DNA from: Euptelea pleiosperma
Taxonomy: Eukaryota > Streptophyta > Magnoliopsida > Ranunculales > Eupteleaceae
Length of the DNA: 64,000 nt
Assembly (NCBI GenBank): GCA_035048495.1
Contig: CM068552.1
Span: 23,562,154-23,626,153 of the forward strand
Direction of reading: 5' to 3'
Within the stretch, counting starts at the first letter, position 1; the number at the start of each line of letters is the position of its first letter. This document shows positions 36,601 through 48,600 of this stretch, piece by piece. Below the pieces are notes generated by a model. That model ran no database searches, was not told the DNA's origin, and worked only from the letters and a program-made list of their open reading frames with translations. The translations under genes and the position numbers were made by a program.

Positions 36601-39600
36601 ATCACACTTTACCTTTAAAAAATAATAATGTTTCCATAGCTTTCAAATTTTTTACAATATTTCATGGACTTCCACAATATTTTCCACTTTTTAGGGGACC
36701 GAAACTAATACCAAAACAAACATTAGAACCTTGTTTTTGCAGCTGTGAGGAGATGGAAAATCTCTCACTTACATCTATTTTGGATAAGGATTTCTGATGT
36801 ATGTAAAGTCTACTAGTTAGAAACTTTGGCAAATTCTAGAGCTGGTTGTAGAACTTTAGAGGACTTGGCCCTATATGGCTGTTTTATAATGTTTGTACTG
36901 AGTAACCTTCTTCTGTTTTGTTGGTATATAATGTTTGTACACTAGGTTCATTGTTGCGACATTTGAGACTTTTTTTTTTTGATAAGTAAAAATTATATTG
37001 AAAGGGCCAAAGCCAAAAGATACAGCTAGCTCGAGGGAGGTTGGTCGAGATGACCTAAACACAACCCCGACAAGAAAAAACAAAAGAGCTCAAGACTCCC
37101 TTCAACTCCTTTCCCTAGAACAAATGTACTCCCACCGGAAAACAAAGTCTTCAAAGAACAAGCCCCTACACTCCAAGACCGCCTTTGATCACATATACAT
37201 CATCCCCTTGATATTAAGGATCATAGAATGCACATCAGAGTGCTTGCCTTCAAAGACTCTCTGGTTCCTCTCCTTCCAAGTTCGCCAAATGATCGCTAGA
37301 GGGGTCATTCTCCATAACACATTCCCTCCAGAAGAAAACGCCTTAGATTTCCAACTGTGAAGGAGGGTCATAAGAGAAGCCGGCATTGCCCAACTCACCC
37401 CAAAATCTGACAAGAAAGCACTCCAAATCTTCGTAGCCTTCTCACAATGCAGAAGAAGATGGTCCACTGATTCTCCATTGGATTGGCACATCCAGCAATA
37501 TTGCACCAAGGTGAATCCTCTTGCCATCAAGTGATCCATGGTGATGATCTTATCCAGGGAGGCTTCCCAAGCAAAGAGAGCTACTTTAGAGGGGGTCTTG
37601 GATTTCCAAACCGAGGAAACTGGAAAGGTGGTTCCTTCATATCTCTGTAGCTCCACATAAAAGGATCTCATCGTGAAGGATCTTCCCTTAGTCCAGGACC
37701 ACAAGATTCTATCCTGCATCGTGGGTCTAAGGTTGACATCCTGCAGTCTCGATAAAAGGCTAGAAAGCGGATCGATCTCCCAATCGTTCAAGTTTCTTCT
37801 GAGGCCTAAGTTCCACCTGCTTGCTTCCCCTTCATCCCTGTAGCAATCAAGAATAGACCCTCTTTTCCTTTCCGAGATGGCATACAACTCCGGATAATCA
37901 TCTTTAAGCGGCTTATCACCGCACCAGGTGTCTTCCCAAAAGCTGATTCTATCATCGGCTCCAACTTCAAAACGCACCCCTTTATCGAATTCTTTGCTCA
38001 CCTTCAGGATTCCTCTCCACACACTGCAACCATAAGGGCTTCTAACTTCGAGGCTTTTCCATCCGTAGAGGGAGACACCATATTTGCCCGCCATAACAAT
38101 CCTCCACAGGCTAGTCCTCTCCTCTCCAAATCTCCATAACCATTTGCCTAGGAGGGTAGCATTCAAAGATTTGAGATGCTTAATCCCCAAACCGCCGATG
38201 TCCTTAGCCTTACACACCCTATCCCACCTCACCAAATGAATCTTGTGGTTATCCGAATTCCCATCCCACAAGAAATCTCTCATGATCTTATCCAAAATGA
38301 GGAACACGCTATTTGGCATCAAGAACAAAGACATGTAGTAAATGGGTAAGCTCGAGAGAGAGCTATTAAGCAACACCAATCTCTCCCCTTTAGATAAGTA
38401 TCTGGCCTTCCAAGTAGCTAGTCTTCTCCCAAAACTTTCAACAACCGGCCTCCAAAGCTCCTTGGACTTATAAGCTGCCCCCAAAGGAAGACCTATATAG
38501 GTGGAAGGAAATTTATCAATACGGCAATTCAAGATGTTAGCCAAACCCTCCAAATCTTCGACCTCTCCAATGCCAAACAATTTGCTTTTGTTGAGATTCA
38601 CCCGAAGGCCTAAAACCGCCTCAAAACAAAGCAAGGTTCCTTTAAGGAATCTCAGCTGAGATAATTCCGGGGCTAGGAAGATAAGAATGTCATCGGCGAA
38701 CTGGAGGTGGGATATAGTGGGAGCCTCTGAGGCCATCTCGAAACCCTCCATTTCTCCCAGAGACACCGCTTTAGATATCATCTGACTTAAGGCCTCCGCC
38801 ACCACAATGAATAAAAAGGAGGATAAAGGATCACCTTGGCGCAACCCTCTTGAGCTCTTGAAATAGCCCGCAGGAAAGCCGTTGACTAGGATGGAGAAGG
38901 AAGCCGGCGAAATGCACTTTTTTTTTTTTGATAAGTGAAAATATATTAAAAGGCCTAGGCCAAAGGATACAGCCAGTCAAAGGGAGGCAGGTCGAGATGA
39001 CCTACACAAAGCCCCAGCAAAGACACAAAAAACCAACCCCATTAACTCCATTCCCTAGTACATATGCTCTCCCATCGGAACACAAAGTCTTCGAAAAATA
39101 AGCCCCTACACTCCAAGACCACCTTAGACCACAAATACATCAACCCCTTAATGTTGAGGATCATAGACTGCACTTCCATTTCTTTGTCTTCGAAAGCCCT
39201 CTGATTCCTTTCCCTCCAAATGCCCCATATGATCGCTAGAGGAGCCATTTTCCAAAGCGCATTCCCTCTAGCTGAAAACGCTTTGGACTTCCAACTCAAG
39301 AGCAGCTCCATAAGAGAAGCCGGCATAACCCAGTACACCCCGAAGTCTAACAAGAAAGCACTCCATATCTTTGTGGCTATCTCACAATGGAGCAGAAGAT
39401 GGTCCACCGACTCCCCGTTGGATTTGCACATCCAGCAATAATGAACCAAGTTAAGACCTCTAGCCATCAAGTGGTCTATGGTTAGGATCTTATCTAGGGA
39501 AGCCTCCCAAGCAAAGAAAGCAACTTTAGAGGGGGTCTTGGATTTCCAAACCGAGGACACTGGAAAGGTAGCTCCCTCAGATCTGTGAAGTTCCTCATAA

Positions 39601-42600
39601 AAAGATTTCACAGTGAAGGACTTCCCTTTATTCCAGGTCCACACTCTTCTGTCCTGGACCGATGGCCTTAGGATAACTTCCTGCAGTCTCGATATAAGAC
39701 CAGAAAATGGTTCAATCTCCCAATCATTCAGGTTCCTTCTGAAGCCCAAATTCCACCCTCCTGTCTCTCCCTCATGTCTATAGCAAGCAAGAATCGATCC
39801 TCCTTTCTTCTCCGATATCGAATACAACTCCGGGTACTCTTCCTTCAGAGGTTTATCACCACACCAACTATCATCCCAAAAACTGATTCTGTCACCAACT
39901 CCTACCTCGAACCGAACCCCTTTATCGAAATCTTTAGTCACCTTAAGGATACCTCTCCACACACTACACCCAAAGGGATTTCTGACTTGAAGAGTTTTCC
40001 ACCCACAAGAAGAGACACCGTATTTGCCCGCCATGACAATCCTCCACAAGCTGGTAGTCTCCTCCCCAAATCTCCATAACCACTTCCCCAAGAGAGCAAG
40101 GTTCATGGACTTGAGATGCTTGATCCCCAAACCACCAATGCCCTTAGCTTTACACACCTTGTCCCACCTAACCAAATGCATCTTATGGATATCTGAGCTA
40201 CCATCCCACAAGAAATCTCTCATAGTCCTATCCAAGGTGAGAAACACACTATTCGGCATCAGGAAGAGGGACATATAGTATATGGGTAAACTTGCTAGAG
40301 AGCTATTGATCAGCACCAATCTGCCCCCTTTGGATAAGTATCTCGCCTTCCAACTAGCAAGTCTCCTACCAAAGCTCTCGATGACCGGCCTCCACAGCTC
40401 CTTGGATCTATAAGGTGCCCCCAAGGGAAGGCCTAGATAAGTGGTCGGGAACTTGTCAATTCTGCAGTTCAGAATACTAGCCAAACCCTCCAAGTCTTCG
40501 ACCTCGCCCACACTAAACAATTTACTTTTCTTGAGATTCACTCGAAGACCCGACACCGCCTCAAAACAAGAAAGGGTTCCTTTGAGGAATCTCAGTTGCG
40601 AAACTTCTGGAGCTAGGAAGATGAGGATATCGTCGGCGAACTGAAGGTGGGATATGGTGGGGGTCCCCGTGGCTACTGCAAACCCCTCCATCTCTCCCAA
40701 GGATACAGCTTTAGTTATCATCCGCCCTAAAGCCTCCACCACCACGATGAACAAAAACGGAGATAAAGGATCTCCTTGGCGCAACCCCCTAGAGCTCTTG
40801 AAATAGCCCGCTGGGGAACCATTGATCAGGACCGAGAAAGAGCACTTCCAGATCCACTTTCTCCACCGGGTCCCAAAACCCATCCTTCCAAGAAGGTAAT
40901 CAAGCAAGCCCCAATTGACATGATCGTACGCCTTCTCCATGTCAATCTTGCAAACAATCCCAGGTTGACCCGCCTTGATTCTGGAATCTATACATTCATT
41001 AGCGATCAGCACTCCGTCGAGAATTTGTCGACCTCTCACAAACGCCCCTTGGTTGGGCGAAATCACTGAGTGAAGAACTTCTCTAAGTCTCAACGCAAGG
41101 ACCTTGGATAAGATTTTATAGGCACTTCCTACCAAACTAATGGGGCGATACTCCGATATATCCTCAGCTCCCGTAACCTTAGGAATCATGGCAATAAAGG
41201 TACTATTAGAGAAGCGGTCCAAAAAACCTTCTTCCTGAAATTCCCCTACCATCTTCATGAAATCATCCCCGATGATCTCCCAACACTGTTTATAGAATGC
41301 TATGGTGAAACCATCTGGACCAGGAGCCTTATCATGGGCCAAACTGGAGAGAACATGCAGCACCTCCTCCTCCGAAATTGGTCTCTCCAACCGATCTCTA
41401 TCCTCCGTACTAATCTGGTCAAACTGAAGGCCCTCCAAAAGGGGTCTGAAAGTGGCCGACTCTGTATACATGTCAGAGTAAAACTCAACCACCCCCTGTC
41501 TAATGCTGTCTTCATCCTCCTTAATATTTCCCTTAATCCGAATACGAGAGATGAAATTCCTCCTCCTGTTAGCGTTAGCCACTTTATGAAAGAACTTAGT
41601 ATTGCAGTCCCCCTCCTTAAGCCACCTGACCCTGGACTTCTGCTTCCAACTGATCTCTTCCATCTTCACCAACTGTTGATATTCCCCCTTCAAGTTAGTT
41701 CTCTCCATCTGCTCTTCCAACGAAAGGTAGGTTTCTTCCTCTCTCTTATCGAACCCTGCTATCTTGTCTAGCACTAAACCAATCTTATGATCCATTCTGC
41801 CGAACACCTCCCGGTTCCAAGTCTTGATCTTTTCTTTCAGCGCCTTAAGCTTGCATCTAAAGGATTTCCCCGCCTTGCCTTCAAAGGAAAAGGAGGACCA
41901 CCACTCTCCCACCTTGGCCTTGAAGTTGGGATAATTCAACCACATATTTTCAAACCGAAAAGGAGTCGGTCTAGATCTGAAACCCCCACATCCTAGCATC
42001 AGAGGATTGTGATCCGACGCCGGTCTCGGGATAGCAACCAGAGAAGCCTCTTGGAAGTGATCTTCCCAATCTGGAGTCACCAGAAACCTATCCAACTTGC
42101 ACAGGGTGGGGCATTCTTGATTATTGGTCCACGTGTATTTGGCTCCTCTCATCGGAAGTTCCATAAGGGCATTCCTATTAATAAAATCGTCGAAATCTCT
42201 CATACTTTTGGTTAGCCCCCTTCCCCTGTTCTTCTCATGCGGATATCTAACGACGTTAAAGTCTCCCCCTATGCACCACGGGTCATCCTAGAGGCCAACT
42301 ATATCCTCCAACTCCTCCCAATATTGATTTCTATCTCTGCTGTTCGAGGGTCCATAAACTCCCGTAAGAACCCACCAAAATTGCTCTCCCACGCATCTGC
42401 ATCTAATAGAAACGGAGAAAGCTCCAACGAGGGCTTCTTCCACCTCGAGGCATCTCCTATCCCAAACAATTTTGATACCTCCTGAGGTCCCAATTGCTGA
42501 CTGAGCCTGCCACCCGAAATCACCCATACCACAGATGTCTTTGATATCTTTCTCCTCAACCTTTTCCAACTTCGATTCTTGGATAATGATCACCTTCGCG

Positions 42601-45600
42601 CCCCATCTCTTGAACAGATTTTTGGTGACACTTCTTCTATCTCGATTCCCCAGCCCCCTCACATTCCATAACATAATGTTGAGCTTCATTGGATAACTTT
42701 TTGCTTCCTCCTGCTGCGTCGACTGCTGTACACTATAGGTTCTCCTGAGTAGAAAGGGCACGCCAGGCGTTTAATCTCTCGAGGCACTTTGTTGGACTTC
42801 AACAGAGACAGAGGTTCCTCCCTGCTTGCTGAATCATCGTACTCTGACTTCTCCTTAATCGAGTCTTCTCCTCTTAGCCATATCCCCTCTGTTGTCTCCT
42901 TTACTAAGATGGAACTGTGGCCTTCTCCTGGCACAGAACTCTTATCTGTAACGCAGCTTGGGTACAAACCCTTTTGGCCTGAAATTTGTTGATTCCGAAG
43001 TCTGCCTGACTCCTTGGTAACACCCATGATGGATAGGAGAAGATTCTTGACCTCTTCTTCGTGTCCTTTGAACGATAAACCCAAAGATTCCCCCAATTTA
43101 AGGATGTTACGATTGAACCACGAGTTGAGGTTGATTTCCAGAGAGTTTCTCGCGGCTATGGGTCTCGTTATCGCATTGTGCCCAATCTTTTGCAGCAATA
43201 ACCGTAACCCCTCCTGTTCACCCACGGAGCTTGCCTGAGACTTACACGAAAATGTTAAGCTCTCTGACGAAGTTTCCCCTAGATTTTTGTCCTCGTGAGA
43301 AAGAGCCCCTGGAACCGACTCAGAGACCCTCGTACTGGGTTTATAGGTGCTTTCCTTCACTGTCTGGTTACGGATTTCCAAACCATCCTGGTTACCGCTT
43401 CCTGATTTCCCCCCACCATTCGCCGAATTAAGAGCACTACTTGAACCACTCTCCCAGTTCCCAAATCGCAAACTGCCCTCAGACGGAGCAGGCGGAAACA
43501 AAGAGATACCCAAAGGGGTTGGAGGGTTAGGAGAATTAACAGACAGGGGCTTCTTACCTTTTGATTGAGCTTTCCTCTCGATCTTTTCCGGAGATTTGTT
43601 TGGCTTCCGTCTTATGTCTCCCGGAAGATGCAGAGGGGGGAGTTTGTCTGACGAAACTCTTATAACTCGAGGGCTGAAATTTGACGAAGTCGCTGATTTA
43701 TTATTTGTCTCCTTAAGGATATGGTAAGACTGCCTTTGACCCGACGACCCGTATCCACTGGACCTCTTCTTAAAACTTCTCCCACTGCTTCTAAACTGAA
43801 CCGCACGAATCTTAAATCGATGAGAGTGTACCATATCTTTCCTTGTGCTCCCTGGTTTAAGAACCGTCGGATGATCCCTCCACGTGTTTGGATGAGGACT
43901 GCTCCCGCTCGTGTTAACGATGACCTTGGACCCAATTTGAGATTTAAAACTCGAATTCGCTGGCTCCCCCCTGCCAACTGTCGTAAGTCCATAGTGGACA
44001 GGCTTCTGGCTTTCCTCTATTGGTTCTACCTCTTTCTCCCCTGCGATACCAGCCCTAGGCTGTACGGCTCTCCTTTCCGGTGGTCCTCTGTTCAAGGGCT
44101 CCTCCACTCTCGACTCCTTCCCAGATCTCCCTTCTACTCCGAGAATCCCTATCTTCATTCGTGTTCTGATGACTCTCCTTGTCTCCAACCAGTGACCCAC
44201 CGGTAGACATCTCCCTGTCAAAGAGAATGTGTAGACTAACTGTGTGAGAGGTCTCACCATCGTCAACTTCCATAGTCCTCGGAATCTCCTTCGCCATGCC
44301 TCCAACCTTCAACCGGAGAGCACTGCAATCAGTTCCTTCTGAAGAGGCTAAATCAACCTCCACCAAACCTCCCAACCTCCCTCCGATGTATTCAAACCAA
44401 TATGTGCTCCATAGATGAAAAGGCAGCCCCTGGATTGAAATCCAAACTGGAGAAGATAACCAGTACCTGGATATGGAGTTGAAGGAGGCCCACCATCTAC
44501 TTAGGTAGATGATATTGTAGCCCACCCTAATCGACACCAGATCGCAGAGGAAGGCTAAGGTGTGCTGATCTTCAACAAAGAGGAGTCTACTTTTGTCACC
44601 ACAAGGAATAAGGAAGAAGAGGTCCGTCGCTCCTGTGATCCAAGTTAACGCAACCGCGATATCCTCCCAGTTTGATTCTCTTGCTGATGACTCGCAGATC
44701 ACTGCAAATGACCACCTCTCCTTTGACCATTTATCTGTACCAGCGGTGATTATATTATTGGGTGCTGGCTTCTGAAAAAACTTCTCCGCCGCTTTCGTAT
44801 GCTTCCTCCCTCTGTTCCCCTCTAGCAGGGATGCATTCTGGATCACCGGCCGAGCGGCAGGGTAAGACAGTATCTGAGAGAGACATTCCATCACCGTCGA
44901 CCAGCCTGCGCATCTTAACCCCTCTGGAAAACAGAAGACCAAGTTCCTGCCTCTGGCGGTAAACTCTGCTAGATGTAGATAATTTCCTCTCCCATTCCTC
45001 CTTCCTTCTGCTATAAAGGTTCTGCTCCTCACCACTGTCTTCCTCCATATGTTCTTTGACGCCTCTGCCTTAATCACCTCCTTGAACAGGTTTACCAACC
45101 AAAACCCAAGTTCAACTGGAACATCAGCCTCTTCTACCCACTTTCTGCCTTCTTCCCTTATGCGAATCAAAGAACTCCCACCTTTACTAATCAAAGAGAA
45201 CTCAAAGGCTTTCGCCTCCACCAGCACCTTTACCATCACCAAGACTGGCTCACATCTTCATTTTGGTGACAACACTGGTTTTGCAAAGCACTTCTAAATC
45301 CACTTTCTCCATCTTGCCCCGAATCCTATTCTCCCGAGAAGGTAATCGAGAAAACCCCAATTAACGTGGTCGTATGCCTTCTCCATGTCGACCTTACAAA
45401 CTATACCCGGTTGTCCCGACTTAATTCTCGAATCAATACATTCATTGGCAATAAGAAGTCCGTCAAGAATTTGTCGCCCTCTCACAAACGCACCTTGATT
45501 ATGAGATATCACTGAGGAAAGAACTTCTCTAAATCTCAAAGCAAGGACCTTTGCTAAGATTTTGTAGACACTACCCACCAAACTGATTGGGCGATAGTCC

Positions 45601-48600
45601 GAGATATCCTCTGCTCCCGTGACCTTAGGGATCATGGCTATAAAGGTACTGTTGGAAGGGAAGTCCAAGAAACCTTCTTCTTGAAATTCTACCACCATCT
45701 TCATAAAATCGGCACCAATGATCTCCCAGCACTATTTGTAAAAGGCTATAGTGAAACCATTTGGCCCTGGAGCCTTATCATGGGCCAGAACAGAAAGAAC
45801 ATGAACCACCTCATCCTCAGAAATTGGTCTCTCCAACCTTTCTCTATCCTCCGTACTAATTTGATCAAATTGAAGCCCCTTCAATAGAGGCCTGTAGGAA
45901 GCCGACTCAGTGTACATATCGGAGTAGAACTCAACCACACCTTTTCTAATGCTGTCTTCGTCCTTCTTTATATCTCCCTTGATACAGAGACGGGAAATAT
46001 AATTCCGCCTTCTATTGGCGTTGGCCACCTTGTGAAAGAATTTCGTATTTTGGTCTCCCTCCTTGAGCCATCTAATCCTAGACTTCTGTTTCCAACTGAT
46101 TTCTTCCATCTTCACCATATGCTGATACTCCCCCTTCAAGTTAGTTCTCTCCAACTGGTCTTCCAAAGAAAGGTCGACCCCTTCCTCCTTCTTGTCAATC
46201 AAAGCTATCTTGTTAAGCACTAAGCCTTTCATGTGGTCTAATCGCCCAAACACCTCCCGATTCCACAGCTTAATTATCTCGTTAAGCGCCTTGAGCTTGC
46301 ACCTAGAGGACACCCCCGCCTTCCCATAACTAGAAAAGGAGCCCCACCATTCCCCCATCTTGGCCTTGAATTGAGGATTACTCAACCACATGTTTTCAAA
46401 CCGAAAAGAAGCTGGCCTAGATCTGAAACCCCCACATCCTAGAAGCAATGGAGTGTGATCCGACGCCGGTCTCGGGATTGCAACCAGAGAAACGTCTTGG
46501 AAATGATCTTCCCAATTGGGAGACACAAGGAACCTGTCCAATTTACAAAGAGTTGGGCAAGCTTGGTTGTTGGTCCACGTGAATTTGGCTCCTCCCATAG
46601 GAATCTCCATGAGAGCATTCCTATTAATGAAATCCCCAAAATCTCTTATACTTTTGGTTATCCTCCCTCCTCCGTTCTTCTCTTGTGGGTAACGGATGAC
46701 ATTAAAGTCACCTCCTATACACCACGGATCATCCCATAACCCAGCTATATCGTCCAACTCTTCCCAAAATTGATCTTTGCCCCTGCTATCCGAAGGACCA
46801 TAAACCCCCGTAAGGATCCACCACAATTGCTCCCCCACGCATCTGCATCTAATGGAGACTGAGTAAGCTCCGATCAGAGCATCTTTCACCTCAAGGTAAC
46901 TCCTGTCCCAGACTACAATAATACCTCCAGACGTCCCAATTGCTGGCTGAACATGCCACCCATAATCCCCCGTACCACAAATGTCCTTAATATCACTGGC
47001 CTCCACCTTATCCAGCTTCGATTCTTGGAGAATAATCACCTTCACTCCCCATCTTCTGAAAAGACTCTTCGCAACAGCTCTTCTATCTCTATTCCCCAAC
47101 CCCTTATGTTCCACGACATAATATTGAGCTTCATTGATCAACTATCTTCTTCCACCCACTACGTCGACTCTTGTACACCATGGATTCTCCAGAATTGAAG
47201 GGGCATTCCAAACGTTTAATCTCTCTAGGCACTCTATTAAACTTTATCAGAGATAGAGGCTCACTCCTAGCCTCTGAGCCCTCATTTCCTGACTTCTCCC
47301 TTGCTGAAACTCGTCCTCCTGCCCCGAACCCCACTTGAGTCCCCATTCTTATACCCATTGTCCCTCAAACGACTCAAGCTCCTACCCTTTTGGCTTAAAT
47401 CGATTTGTTTCAGAGGTCTAACCGACTCCTTCGTAGCTCCCATGATGGAAAGAAGTAAGCTTTTGACCTCTTCTTCATGTCCTTTGAAAGATAAGCCCAG
47501 AGATTCCCCCAGTTTGAGAATATTACAATTGAACCAAGTATTAAGATCATTATCCAGCGGATTAATCGACGCGATAGGTCTGGTGATTACGTTGTTTCCG
47601 AACTTGTTTAGCAGCAACCGCAACCGCAACCCCTCCTACTCCCTAACTGGTTTGACCTGAGTAATGGTTGATGATTTTAAGCCTCCTGACAAAGGAATCC
47701 TTGGGGTTTTGTTGAATTGAGTTAGAATCCCCGAACACGTCTATGAAATCCCCTCTCTGGTTCTGCTAGTGCGATCAGTTTCGATTTGGTTCCGAAAAGT
47801 TTTCCCTTCCTGGTTGTCGATTCCTGAATTCCCAACACCCATCTTGAAGTACGGAGCGCTGCTAGATCCTTTCTCCCAGTTCCCAAATTGCAAAATGTTC
47901 TCAAATTGGGCAGGCGATAACAAAGAAAATCCAGGAGAAGATGTGAGAGGAAGGAGAGGTTCAGAGATAGGCTTCTTACCTTTGGAGTCACAGATATTCT
48001 TCAGAGATCTAGTACTCGTCCTACTTGATGCTCCAGTTGATTTCGAAGGGGAATGATTAATCGTCGAAGCTCGTTGTCCCTCTGGATGAGAGGTGTAGGA
48101 TGAATAAGCAGAGGAAATAGGTCTGTCCTTGTTAAAGAGTTGGGTCCGCATCCGACCCGACAACCCATATCCTCACTGATATTTCCTGATTCTTCTCCTA
48201 GACCCGCCTAACCACGCTGTCCGAATTCTCAAACGAAAGGATCCCATGTTCCCCTTTCTATTGTAAGGCTTGTTGTGTCCTTTCTTATGGTCCCTCCATG
48301 TGTATGGTTGGGGATTGTTCCCGCGTAACTTAACGTCTGACCGAGAATCAACTTTAGGTTTAAAACTCAAATGCGCAGGTTTTCCCCTGCCATCTATCGA
48401 CTGCATGTCATGCCTAGGCCTGCAACTCCCCTCTGTAGGTATTGCTGCTTTCTTCCTTACGTAACCTTCCTTAGGGTGTACGGCGACACCCTCTGGTGGA
48501 TCACTGGTGAGAAGCTCCTCCGCACTCGACGGCTCCCCCCTTCTTCCTCCACCCCAGGTCTCCCTACTACAGCTGGGGTTTCTATCACAATGGAGATTCT

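Larger units (their letters stand above)
38919..45290 (-). mobile_element. Inner L1 LINE, full length and nearly intact
   Basis: A 6.37-kb L1 on the - strand with poly(A) tail (T tract at 38919-38929 followed by GATAAGTG), ORF2 42689-39042 and ORF1 45242-42686. It is inserted in the RT domain of the outer L1, as the outer coding sequence resumes exactly across the two borders. The duplicated target includes GCACTT (before the tail at about 38914, and at 45289-45294). Damage seen: one frame change in ORF1 near 44100 and one stop in ORF2. It looks like the youngest element in the window. Confidence 0.9.

Noticed and set aside
39220..42485. Series of plus-strand frames of 60-145 codons across the inner L1
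   Set aside because: They are antisense shadows of ORF2, whose frame has conserved endonuclease, RT and zinc motifs.
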